From contig CANXME010002060.1 in the NCBI GenBank assembly GCA_948144175.1, positions 432,001 to 496,000 on the forward strand: a stretch of DNA of 64,000 nucleotides, in the 5' to 3' direction. Under the pieces are notes generated by a model. That model was given only the letters and a program-made list of their open reading frames with translations. It made no database searches and was not told the origin of the DNA. Positions 43,236-52,017 of this stretch are shown in pieces. Numbering within the stretch: position 1 is the stretch's first letter; each line of letters opens with the position of its first letter. Source of the DNA: Closterium sp. NIES-65 (Eukaryota > Streptophyta > Zygnematophyceae > Desmidiales > Closteriaceae). Both the position numbers and the translations under genes were made by a program.

Positions 43236-46200
43236 TCAAGAGGAGAGCAAGTGAGGCAAGACAGGCACAAGACCCAGCTGGGTGCAAAAGCGCTGATGGT
43301 CACAAGGCGCGAGTGCCTTGGTGAACACATCAGCAGTGTTGGCCTCAGAGGCCACGTACGCAAGTCGCAACTGACCACGCTGCTGCAGCTCACGAGCAAG
43401 GAAGTAGCGGAGAGCAATGTGCTTCGTTCTGTGCTCCAAGCGCTGCTCTCGACACAAGGCCAGCATGGCCTTGTTGTCTACGTACAGCACTGGAGGAGAA
43501 CGAGGTGGCTCTCCAAGGTCAGTCAGCAGGTAGGTGAGCCAGCGAAGCTCCTGTGCAGCCATGGCCCCGGCGTAGATCTCAGCCTCACAACTGGAGCCGA
43601 GAACCGAAGACGAGCGAGTAGACCGCCACGAGACAGAGCCGGAACCAAGGCTGAAGGTGTAACCCTGTGACGACCGCTGCGTAGCCTGGTCGTCAGCCCA
43701 AGAAGCGTCCGCGTGGCCGGTAAGGACCACTGGACTCCGCCCTCCAAGCACTAGCCCCATGCCCGACGTACTGCACAGGTAGCGCAATACCCTCTTAGCT
43801 GCAGCCATGTGCTCCGGTCTGTGTCTCCCAGGAGCAACATAGCGTGCAAGAATGCTCAGAGGGTATGCAAGGTCAGGTCGTGTGCAGGTCATCAGGTACA
43901 TGAGGCAGCCAACAAGCTCTGCATACGGACCACTCGACTCTACGGACTCATCCGAAGGCAGAGCTGAGAGTGAGTGGCGAGTAGGCAGAGGAGTGGCCTG
44001 AGGCGAGGAGTACGTGAAGCCGAAGCGCTGAAGGACCTGCTGCACCATGTGTGACTGAGTCAAGGTAATGGTGCGGCGTGCTCTGTCCCGAGTGATCTGC
44101 AAGCCAAGGTAGCTGCGCAGTTCACCCAGGTCTGTGCACGTGTGTCTCTTCAGCAGCTCGGACTTCACGTAGGCGAGTCCAGCAGTGTCCGCTGTGGCAA
44201 AGACCAAGTCGTCGACGTACACGAGGATGTAGAACGGCGGCAGGGAAGTGTCGGTGCGAAGAAACAGCGACGGGTCAGCAGTAGAAGGAGCAAACCCAAG
44301 AGCCGCAAGCGTAGTCCTCAGTGTGTCGTGCCACTCACGCGGTGCCTGGCGGAGACCGTAGACTGGCCGTCGGAGGCTCCACTGGGTGCCAGGAGGGAAA
44401 GTCCCAGTGAAGCCAGGTGGACGGCGAAGCCAGATCTCCTCGTGCAGGCTACCCTGCAAGAACGCAGTGCTGAAGTCGAGAGAGTGAAGCTCGTAGTCGC
44501 GCTGAGCGGCTATGTGCAGCAGCACCCGAAGAGTAGTCATCTTCGGGGTGGGAGAGAAGGTCTGAAAGTAGTCAACTCCCTGCCGCTGACTGAAGCCACG
44601 AGCAACGTACCGTGCCTTGAAGACAGGTGGAGAGCCCGGCGGCCGCTTCACCCTGAAGATCCACATGCCACTAACGATGTTCGCCCCAGGAGGGGGAACC
44701 GCGTCAACGTAGGTGCCTGTGGACTTCCAGGAAGCCATCTCTGCATCCATAGCTGCCTGCCACTGAGAGGAGTAGGGACCCTCTACGGCCTCCGCGTAAG
44801 AGCGCGGAGTCGGGATGTCTAGTGCATCCGGGTCTCCCTCAGGAGCAAGCAGTACAGACGCGAGATGAGGTGAAGCAGCCGCTAGACACTGTAACTCCTC
44901 CTGCCTATCCTCTAGGACGTCCGTGCTAAGAGCACACTCACCCCCGACGGACGGAGGACAGACAGACGCAGACTCAGCAACAAGACTAGCAGCGTAGTCG
45001 AGACGACAGCGAGCAGCAAAGTCGACGAGCTCAGCGACTAGAGCAGACGCAGCAGTGGACTCAAAAGAGGGGTCAGTGACGACAGTAGCAAGTAGACGCG
45101 TGACAGTAGGACTGGCAGCACGAAGAGAGTCCGACTCAGGGTCGGCAAGCGCAGGAAGAGAGGACTCAGGAGGAGAAGGCAAAGGGGCACGCAGAGGAGC
45201 AGTGGACGGACGCAAAGACATCCGGTGCGTGCCAGGAACAGGAGGAGGACGCTGACGCGAACTGCGACCACTAGCGCGAGCAGCACGAACAGGTGACGCG
45301 GGACGAGACGCAGGCTCACGACGCTCAGCAAGACCTCCAGTAGGACCAGTGTAAGGAGAGGGAGCAGGCAGTGGAGAGGAAGGCTCCAGCAGGGACTGCG
45401 ACTGGACAGGCGGTGGACCCTCTACTGGAGGAGAAAGACCAAGAACCTGCTGCAGGAGCGGAACGAAGTACGGCCGAGGCCGCGCGGCGGCTCCAGACTC
45501 AGCAGGGACAGCACCAGCACCCTCAGCGACAGCACCAGCGCCACCCACACCTCCAGCGGCAGGACCAACAGCAGCAGGCTCAGCACGAACGCCCTCAGCA
45601 GCTCCAGCTCCAGGAGGACCCGCAGGTCCAGCAGCTCCGGAACCGGCAGCACCCGCACCCTCGACGGTCGAAGGAGCTTCAGCTCCAGCTCCAGCAGCAC
45701 CTCCAGACTCAGCAGCACGCCTCCAGCGGCGAGCGAACCACTCACGCAGCTCCTGTGGAGAGAGGGGCTCCCGGCGAGACGCAGCAGCAGGAGAAACCCC
45801 AGGCTCAGCACCTCCAGACGCAGCACCCCCAGGCTCAGCAGCTCCCAGCTCAGCACCCCCAGGCTCAGCAGCTCCTGACCCAGCACCCCCAGGCCCAGCA
45901 CCTCCAGGCACAGCACCCCCCGGCTCAGCACTCCCAGGCTCCGCACCCACCGCAGTAGCACCCTCAGGCCCAGCACCCCCAGCAGTAGCACCCCCAGGCT
46001 CAGCACCCCCGCGCACAGTACCCCCAGAGTCAGCACTCCCAGGCTCAGCACCCGCAGCAGCACCAGAGTCACCAGTAACCTCGACCGGGTCAACGGCGTC
46101 TACCTGGGACACACCTGAGGGGGCAGGAACCTGAGGGGGGAGGGGGTCTACCGGGGGGGGAACCGGCACAAGGAAGTCCGGGGGAGGGGGGAGGGAAGAA

Positions 46201-47099
46201 GTGCGGTAGGGGAAGAGACGGTAGAAGGGGACTGACTCGTCGAACGTAACGTCCTGGGAGGACAGAACACGACGAGAGGAGGGGTGGTAAAACTGCCACC
46301 CTGGGGCGTCAGTGGGGAAGCCAAGGAAGACACAGGGAGCAGCACGAGGGGACAGCTTGTCCGCAGACAAGTCGCGGACAAACGCCCGAGATCCCCAGAC
46401 ACGGAACACAGACGCATCGCCAACCTTCCCCGTCCACAGCAAGACTGGGGACATCGCAGGCCGAGAGACCCGGGGGTGAAGGTTGAGCTGATGCGCCGCG
46501 TACCTCACCGCAAACGGCCACAGAAAATGGGGGGCAGCCGCATGCATCATGGACGTACGAGCGACATCCATGACCATGCCAATGCGGCGCTCAGCAATCC
46601 CATTTTGCTGTGGTGAGTCCGGAAGCGTGAAGGTCTGGCGGATCCCCCGTGCACGACAGTAGTCTCGCAGAAGGCGAGAAGAGAACTCTCCGCCTCTGTC
46701 AGAGTGCAGACGCAGAACAGGAAAGTCCGAGCCGAAGCTCTTCCTGAGCTGGAGACGGGCCTCGCGGATCCAGTCGATCAGCACCTCAGTGACCGCACCC
46801 TTGCTGCGCAAGGGGAGGACTGTGGTGTAACGCGAGTAGTCGTCAACCACCAACAGGAAGTAGCGCTCGTAACCCTGCCCACGGACGGGGGCTGGGCCCC
46901 ACACATCCATGTGAAGCGTCTGCAGGGGAGCCTCTGTCGGGGGGAAGTGGGAGGAGTGAGGAGTAGCCCGGAGGCGACCCTCGACACAGGGGACACAGGA
47001 AGGTCCTGGCCCGGAGGGGAGAGGAGGGAGAGACTGGGCAAGGAGGGGTGGCCAAGACGGTGGTGCCACAGGAGAGTCTCGTGAGACAGGAGGCGACAA
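43236..47099 (-). CDS. Copia integrase / reverse transcriptase / RNase H (element C)
   Basis: 1287 codons. The first 25 residues are out of register because of the upstream deletion; family sequence starts at SLPPLPSGPGPSCVPC. Integrase D,D,E: HMDVWGPAP, HSDRGGEF, QQNGIAERR. Then the DKLSPRAAPCVFLGF block, Gly-Ala-Glu-Pro linker, a second LREWFARRWRR box, the RPRPYFVPLLQQVLG box, and the copia reverse transcriptase with YVDD at about 961-964. RNase H follows (ADAS about 1131, CEAE about 1172, YVDN about 1208). It ends in TGA. This is the longest uninterrupted pol of the lineage in the window, without a premature stop, so enzymatic function is plausible; it lacks its own N-terminal zinc region. 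Confidence 0.92.
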   Translation of the reverse strand: MSPPVSRDSPVAPPSWPPLLAQSLPPLPSGPGPSCVPCVEGRLRATPHSSHFPPTEAPLQTLHMDVWGPAPVRGQGYERYFLLVVDDYSRYTTVLPLRSKGAVTEVLIDWIREARLQLRKSFGSDFPVLRLHSDRGGEFSSRLLRDYCRARGIRQTFTLPDSPQQNGIAERRIGMVMDVARTSMMHAAAPHFLWPFAVRYAAHQLNLHPRVSRPAMSPVLLWTGKVGDASVFRVWGSRAFVRDLSADKLSPRAAPCVFLGFPTDAPGWQFYHPSSRRVLSSQDVTFDESVPFYRLFPYRTSSLPPPPDFLVPVPPPVDPLPPQVPAPSGVSQVDAVDPVEVTGDSGAAAGAEPGSADSGGTVRGGAEPGGATAGGAGPEGATAVGAEPGSAEPGGAVPGGAGPGGAGSGAAEPGGAELGAAEPGGAASGGAEPGVSPAAASRREPLSPQELREWFARRWRRAAESGGAAGAGAEAPSTVEGAGAAGSGAAGPAGPPGAGAAEGVRAEPAAVGPAAGGVGGAGAVAEGAGAVPAESGAAARPRPYFVPLLQQVLGLSPPVEGPPPVQSQSLLEPSSPLPAPSPYTGPTGGLAERREPASRPASPVRAARASGRSSRQRPPPVPGTHRMSLRPSTAPLRAPLPSPPESSLPALADPESDSLRAASPTVTRLLATVVTDPSFESTAASALVAELVDFAARCRLDYAASLVAESASVCPPSVGGECALSTDVLEDRQEELQCLAAASPHLASVLLAPEGDPDALDIPTPRSYAEAVEGPYSSQWQAAMDAEMASWKSTGTYVDAVPPPGANIVSGMWIFRVKRPPGSPPVFKARYVARGFSQRQGVDYFQTFSPTPKMTTLRVLLHIAAQRDYELHSLDFSTAFLQGSLHEEIWLRRPPGFTGTFPPGTQWSLRRPVYGLRQAPREWHDTLRTTLAALGFAPSTADPSLFLRTDTSLPPFYILVYVDDLVFATADTAGLAYVKSELLKRHTCTDLGELRSYLGLQITRDRARRTITLTQSHMVQQVLQRFGFTYSSPQATPLPTRHSLSALPSDESVESSGPYAELVGCLMYLMTCTRPDLAYPLSILARYVAPGRHRPEHMAAAKRVLRYLCSTSGMGLVLGGRSPVVLTGHADASWADDQATQRSSQGYTFSLGSGSVSWRSTRSSSVLGSSCEAEIYAGAMAAQELRWLTYLLTDLGEPPRSPPVLYVDNKAMLALCREQRLEHRTKHIALRYFLARELQQRGQLRLAYVASEANTADVFTKALAPCDHQRFCTQLGLVPVLPHLLSS

Positions 47100-48685
47100 G
47101 AACAGGGGGCAGACTCAGGACCTGACCGGGACGCAGCAGCAAGTACCTGACCCGACGCAGCCACCTGACCAGACGCAGGGACAGGAGGAGACTCAACGGT
47201 CAGGGTGTAGAGACTCGACCCCGGCCGACGCGAGAACGTGGCCAGGTGTCGGCCTGTGCGTGCCTCCGTGCAGTGGGTCACCCGCTGACTCGCAGGAGTG
47301 AACTGGTGAACACCCCCATCCTGCAGGTCCGCTCCACTCACCAAGTTCGTGGAGAACGAGGGAAGGTACAGACCCGACAGGGTGCCCGAAGGGGCAGCCG
47401 GACACGGGAGGACAGTGGAGAAGTGAGACAGGACAGGACCTCCAGAGGGGTCAGCAAGGGAGACTGCAACCGGCCGGCCGAGCGGCGTAAGGGTAGTGCG
47501 GTCTCGAAAGAAGGAGCGAGAAGCTCCGGAGTCAAGTGTGAAAGTGAGGGAGGACGAGGACGACGCAGTACCTGAGAGCGCAGTCTCACCAGTACCTGAG
47601 AGCGCAGACGCACTGGCACCTAGAGCAGCAGCCTCACAAGCACCTAGCGCAGCAGTACCAATGCCCGGGTCGGGCTGGAAACAACGGTAACCCTCATTCT
47701 CCTCACTATAATCCACAACATACATAGCAGTAAGGATAGCATCAAAATCAAGATCAAAGATCGCTACACCAGCCCTGAGAAGCTCATCCCAGCGAGGGAT
47801 CTCACTAGCCCCAGGGAACTGCTGACGCCAGGCGTCCGTCAGGCGGCCAAAGCAGCGCTGGGTGGGGTGGGCACCCCCACACTGCTCACCCGCGCGGTCG
47901 CCGGAACGAAGAACGTAGGTGCAGGGACCAGTACCCCCACCCCTCTGACGCCCAGCGTACCACTCACGAAGCTGCTGAGGCGAAGGGATGTCCCGCGAGC
48001 GCTGCTGCTGCTGCCGGTGCGAGCGCTGGCCACCACCACCGCCGCTACGCTGCTGGGTACCACCCCGACCAGCTCCACCTCCTCCACCACCACTGCCTCC
48101 TCCGCTGCCGCCTCCACCGCCTCCACCTCCGCCGCCTCCACCTCCGCCGCTGCCTCCACCACCACCGCTGGCACCACCACCACCGTCTCCGCCGCTGCTG
48201 CCACCACCACCACCACCACCCCCGCCACTAGCCCCGCCGCCACCCCCACTCCCTCCGCCGCCACCGCCGCCACCGCCACCGCCCCCTCCAGCTCCACCCG
48301 CGCCCTTGCCCCCCTTGCCCTTGCTGGAGCGACGTCTCCCACTAGGGGCAGACGCCGCGCCGACCGACTCAAGACCAAGCAGGTCGGCAGCAGCAGCAGA
48401 GGCAACAGAGGGCAGCAAGGGGGAAGGAGAGCACCCCTCAAAGATGGGGGTGCGAGGGTCACCACGAGAAGCACCTACAGCGACTATGCTCTTCTCCGCT
48501 GCAAGGAGGGCCTTCTCGAGGAGGTCGACGGTGAGGGTGGTGGGACAGACTGCGAGAAAGTGGTCCCTGACGACGCGAAGGGAGTCAGGGAGGCGCGCGA
48601 CTACGTAGTAGAGAGCGATGTACATGGGGGGGGGGGTTCTTAGCGCAGAACTCAGCAGGAAGGGCGGCGCGGTAGCGAGTGTCAC
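46778..48685 (-). CDS. Copia gag C-terminal half and protease (element C)
   Basis: Frame of 635 codons entered through the poly-C run. Order: capsid C-terminal part (YYVVARLPDSLRVVRDHFLA, LLEKALLAAEKSIVAVGASR), basic SSKGKGGKG, a Gly/Ser tract of about 80 residues, QLREWYAGRQRGG, the atypical Cys-His motif (CTYVLRSGDRAGEQC, then GGAH and QRC), and a protease with LDSGASRSFF. The GAG-pre-integrase is entered (WHHRLGHPS) but is cut by a deletion near 47040, after which this frame is wrong and the next frame (43236-47099) takes over. The conserved part thus ends near 47045. Confidence 0.85.
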   Translation of the reverse strand: MTLATAPPFLLSSALRTPPPMYIALYYVVARLPDSLRVVRDHFLAVCPTTLTVDLLEKALLAAEKSIVAVGASRGDPRTPIFEGCSPSPLLPSVASAAAADLLGLESVGAASAPSGRRRSSKGKGGKGAGGAGGGGGGGGGGGGGSGGGGGASGGGGGGGGGSSGGDGGGGASGGGGGSGGGGGGGGGGGGGGSGGGSGGGGGGAGRGGTQQRSGGGGGQRSHRQQQQRSRDIPSPQQLREWYAGRQRGGGTGPCTYVLRSGDRAGEQCGGAHPTQRCFGRLTDAWRQQFPGASEIPRWDELLRAGVAIFDLDFDAILTAMYVVDYSEENEGYRCFQPDPGIGTAALGACEAAALGASASALSGTGETALSGTASSSSSLTFTLDSGASRSFFRDRTTLTPLGRPVAVSLADPSGGPVLSHFSTVLPCPAAPSGTLSGLYLPSFSTNLVSGADLQDGGVHQFTPASQRVTHCTEARTGRHLATFSRRPGSSLYTLTVESPPVPASGQVAASGQVLAAASRSGPESAPCSCRLLSHETLLWHHRLGHPSLPSLSLLSPPGQDLPVSPVSRVASGLLLTPPTSPRQRLPCRRFTWMCGAQPPSVGRVTSATSCWWLTTTRVTPQSSPCAARVRSLRC

Positions 48686-49097
48686 TAGTGCGGAGGTGCG
48701 TAATGAGGTCAGCGACAGTGGGAAAGACAGAGAGGTCAGGAAAGAGGTAGGGAAGCATGAGACGGCTCAGTGCAGCAGTGGCAGGGGAGGAGTAGCGCGC
48801 AACTACAGCGTCGTACAAGGTCTGAGCACTCTTGTACTGACTAAAGTGCGCGCGCTCAGAGGTAGGGAGGTGGCGACGCACAGCAAGACGTGCAGCAGCA
48901 TCGCGGGTGGCCCACTTAGAGCGGACAGCCGGATCAGCATCAGCAGCAGGAGCAGGAGAGGCGCCAGAGGTGAGGTCAAAGAGAGAAAGGTCGTCAGTCC
49001 TATCGCACTGTAAGAACAGCTGCAGGTCGTCTAACCAGACCTCAAAATCAATGGCGCGACCCTCAGCGTCAAAAGCTAGGACACTAGGGGTAGCCAT
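48585..49097 (-). CDS. Copia gag N-terminal part (element C)
   Basis: Starts at the ATG 49097-49095 (MATPSVLAFDAEGRAIDFEVW), the start shared by all four family members. It encodes a capsid-like region (FDLTSGASPAP, WATRDAAARLAVRRHLP, LYDAVVARYSSPATAALSRLMLPYLF in part, LITHLRTSDTRYRAALPAEF). After KNPPP it runs through 11 C residues, one or two more than the in-frame copies, and terminates about 16 codons later in a wrong frame. A shift at the poly-C run would join it to the next frame. Confidence 0.85.
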   Translation of the reverse strand: MATPSVLAFDAEGRAIDFEVWLDDLQLFLQCDRTDDLSLFDLTSGASPAPAADADPAVRSKWATRDAAARLAVRRHLPTSERAHFSQYKSAQTLYDAVVARYSSPATAALSRLMLPYLFPDLSVFPTVADLITHLRTSDTRYRAALPAEFCAKNPPPHVHRSLLRSRAPP

Positions 49098-50190
49098 GGC
49101 GACGACAGCGACGCAGTGCAAGCAGTAGGGAAAGAGCTCGCAGTGGCAGTGGGACTGTGCTCACCAGGCAGGGCAGGTCGAGTAGGTATGCAGAAAGGCG
49201 GCTCAGCGACCTGGCGGCTCGGGTGCTGGGCGGCTCGGGCGCAGGGCGGCTCGGCTCCCGGGCGGCTCGGCGGCAGGGCAGCTCGGGGGCAGGGCGGCTC
49301 GGCTCCCGGGCGGCTCGGCGACAGGGCGGCTCAGGTGCAGGGCGGCTCGGCTGCAGGGCGGCTCGGCTCCCGGTAGTAGGTGGGCGGCGGGGCCGCGCGA
49401 GAAGACGGCCGGGGCCGCTTCGGTAGTAGGCGGCGGGGCCGCGGTCGAACAGGCGGCTGGCGCCGCGGTCGTAGCAGGCGGGGGGGGCCGTGCAAGCAGG
49501 CGGCCGGGGCCGCGGTAGAAGCGGGCGGCGAGGCCGTGCGAGCAGGCAGCCGGGGCCGCGACAGGAGCGGGCGGCGGGGCCGCGGTCGAACAGGCGGCTG
49601 GGGCCGCGGTCGTAGCAGGCGGCCGGGGCCGCGATCGTAGTGGGCGGCGGCCGCGGCGAAGCGGGCGGCAGGGCCGCGTCGAGCAGGCGGCTGGGGGCCG
49701 CGTCGAGCAGGCGGCTGGGGGCCGCGACAGGAGCGGGCGGCGGGGCCGCGGTCGAACAGGCGGCTGGGGCCGCGGTCGTAGCAGGCGGCCGGGGCCGCGA
49801 TCGTAGTGGGCGGCGGCCGCGGCGTAGCGGGCGGCAGGGCCGCGTTGAGCAGGCGGCTGGGGGCCGCGTCGAGCAGGCGGCTGGGGGCCGCGACAGGAGC
49901 GGGCGGCGGGGCCGCGGTCGAACAGGCGGCTGGGGGCCGCGGTCGTAGCAGGCGGCCGGGGCCGCGTCGAGCAGGCGGCTGGGGGCCGCGTCGAGCAGGC
50001 GGCTGGGGGGGCGCGTCGAGCAGGCGGCTGGGGCCGCGATCGTAGCGGGCGGCTGGGGCCGCGACTTAGCGGGCGGCTGGGCCGCGTGTGGGAGGGAGGC
50101 GACACGGAGGGTCGCTCGATAGCGGAAAAAAAGTCGAGCGCGCCTCGGGGCGCGCTTCGGTGGGCCCTAGGCAGAGTTCCACAGGGAACC
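49098..50190 (-). repeat. Leader of C with GC-rich minisatellites
   Basis: At 49200-49380 there are repeats of GGGCGGCTCGG with CAGGGCGG; at 49380-50090 there are repeats of about 30-45 bp built on GGCGGCGGGGCCGCGGTCG and GAGCAGGCGGCTGGGGGCCGCG. A 180-bp block at 49613-49792 recurs at 49795-49925 and later. The whole leader lies between primer site and gag. Low-complexity frames only. Confidence 0.8.
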
Positions 50191-50202
50191 CGCTCTATAC
50201 CA
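50191..50202 (-). promoter_or_regulatory. Primer-binding site of C
   Basis: TGGTATAGAGCG in element sense, the same as in D; initiator tRNA-Met type with one base missing relative to TGGTATCAGAGC. Confidence 0.7.
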
Positions 50203-50331
50203 TGTGAAATGAGTAAGCAGGAATGGAAATGACTAAGGAAAGATTGGGTACAAATACAACCCTAGAAACCCTGTACCCCATATGTGCTACCCCACTATAG
50301 CCTACAGCAACTATGTCATATAAATCTGACA
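50203..50331 (-). repeat. 5' LTR of copia C (129 bp)
   Basis: Identical to 42901-43029. The primer-binding site follows at 50191-50202. Confidence 0.95.
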
Positions 50332-50402
50332 CTTATCCGAGGGTGGCGCTTATATCCGGGGTATGACGGTATCAGGAAAATCTCCATAATAAAATACCCT
50401 AA

Positions 50403-51398
50403 GAGCGTGTTCCTACAGGCTCTGGTCAGGCCTACCTCATATCAGTTTTGGTCAAACTCGAGGATTTCGATATAGAACTCGAATTTCAGACTTGTATTGT
50501 GCGAAATGTGGAGGTGCGCGCGAAACCTCTCAATCGTGCCACATCAGCAAGCCACACCGAGGACCTGCGCTGAACAGGTCAATTTTGTCGAGAGTGGGGC
50601 TACAGTTTTTTTTTTCAGCGGGCCGAAAAAGTACAGTGTCACTAGCAATTTGTTCACGATTCGATGGAATGCCAGAATGTAATTCGGTTCATGGCGGTTC
50701 TTCTCAAACTGAGCTCCCTTGGCCTGATGTTCGGGCAATACAGGAAAGCTGTTCGCGATCCACGTGGCACAAGGGCTCACTTTATCAGAAATTTTTTGTC
50801 TGAATTTCTGGATTCTGAACACATTTTTACTGGTTCATCTGATGCCGTAGACATGCTGTTTAGTTTCGTCTGATTTTTTTAGAGAAGCTTTTTCTATTCA
50901 TGTGATTTCTCAGACAGCCTTATACAGTTCGTCTGAGATTGCAGAGATCGAGTCTTTTTCGACTGAAGGCAAAACTCTCGAAACAAGCATTCTACAAGAT
51001 TCGAACTGGATATCTCAGTTTTCACTGTTCCATACTCTACTGACTGGACCATTAGAGTTGTTCAACTCTTTTACTTGGTTTTTTCAATCATATATAAGAA
51101 TACATTGCTTGCTAGCTTTATATCTTCTCAGACAAGTAATTAGGATTCGTCTGAAAAGCTAGACAAGGTTACAGTTTTCGTCTGACAATCAGACAAGGAG
51201 CCAGGACCCGGTCTTGACATCAGACGGGTCATTTTACTAAAGTTAGCCCTGCGTGGCACATCACCCATGCTATATTTTTTCACGCACGTTGCAAGACCAC
51301 AAAAGTGCCCAATACGAATTCGCCTTACACTGAGAAATACGTGATTGGGGTGATTCTGACTAGAGGTGGTCTGATAGGGGCCCCGTAGGAACACGCTC
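50403..51398. mobile_element. PIF/Harbinger-like MITE (996 bp) with TAA target duplication
   Basis: Perfect 14-bp terminal inverted repeats GAGCGTGTTCCTAC (50403-50416) and its reverse complement (51385-51398), extended by weaker similarity. TAA is present on both sides (50400-50402 and 51399-51401). The GAGCGTGTT-type end and a TAA duplication are typical of PIF/Harbinger and Tourist elements. Interior copies of CGTCTGA and CAGACAAG occur around 50860-51200. No transposase is seen; the longest frames are under 110 codons and not recognised. Confidence 0.8.
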
Positions 51399-51434
51399 TA
51401 AGGCATCAGTGTGACTACAAAAAACCACCCTGAT

Positions 51435-51996
51435 TACCGTATTCTCCCGGACATAACACCCTAGGGTATAGCTAAAAATACAGGGAAAAAATGGGGGGGG
51501 TCTCCTCATAGGAAAAAAATACATAATACCCGGGTCTTTACGTATGGCATATTTTAGTGTTAGTGTTTTTTTAATTAGTCAATGTGGGTGTTTTGCTGGT
51601 CCTTTAAGCATCACTGCCTGAGGCGCGAATGTGAGTTTCGGCCTCGAACTTCATTGCCCTCACGAAAATGCCATGTGGCACCTCTCTTGCCACTTGCAAC
51701 GGAAGATTCACCTGCACGTGGCAACAGAGAAATAGTGGGAGGGGGCAGATCTCGGCAGATTGCCTTTGGATGTACCGCGAAATTTCCTTGAGGGAGAAAT
51801 TCACACAATATTCTTCCGTATTGCAGCTACTCGTTAACGACTATAATAATGAATATGTAAGAAAAGGGGGGTGTTATAGAAAATCAGCCAAAAAGGGGGG
51901 TATAGTAGAAACGAGGTCTATCATAACACCCACCCCGCACAAGCTACCCGGGGGTGTACAATTATGGGGGGGTGTTTTGTCCGGGAGTATACGGTA
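51435..51996. mobile_element. TIR element (562 bp), MITE-like, TA ends
   Basis: 27-bp inverted ends with two mismatches: TACCGTATTCTCCCGGACAT followed by AACACCC at 51435-51461, and the counterpart at 51970-51996. The TA at each tip may be the target duplication. It contains G runs (51497-51503 and 51881-51901). No coding region is recognised. Its ends resemble those of the element at 42429-50371 (both start TACCGT and contain CCCGGA), so the two may be related families. Confidence 0.75.
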
Positions 51997-52017
51997 TCAG
52001 TGTATCAGGGTGATTTA

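Larger units (their letters stand above)
42901..50331 (-). mobile_element. Copia LTR retrotransposon C, complete, identical LTRs
   Basis: 7431 bp with 129-bp LTRs (42901-43029 and 50203-50331) that are identical by eye, flanked by CTTAT (42896-42900 and 50332-50336). It inserted 35 bp inside the right end of a TIR element. Pol from the integrase zinc region to RNase H is one long intact frame. Gag is split by a one-base expansion of a poly-C run (11 C), and a deletion of about 50 bases in the GAG-pre-integrase shifts frame again. It is young but not autonomous as read. Confidence 0.95.
42429..50371. mobile_element. TIR DNA element (about 507 bp) split by copia C
   Basis: Ends are perfect inverted repeats over 21 bases: TACCGTCATACCCCGGATAT plus one base at 42429-42449, and its reverse complement at 50351-50371. 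Removing C and one target duplication leaves about 507 bp. TA at each tip may be a two-base target duplication. Inside, two related stretches (AATAAAACAGG with TTATAATCGAG, near 42471 and 42817) lie 346 bp apart. No transposase frame, so a MITE-like non-autonomous element. The CCGT/CCGG-type ends recall TA-inserting Tc1/mariner-pogo MITEs; that assignment is from memory. Confidence 0.75.

Noticed and set aside
50902-51162. 86-codon frame in the Harbinger-like element as a transposase
   Set aside because: Too short, no DDE or Myb-like motif; the element looks non-autonomous.
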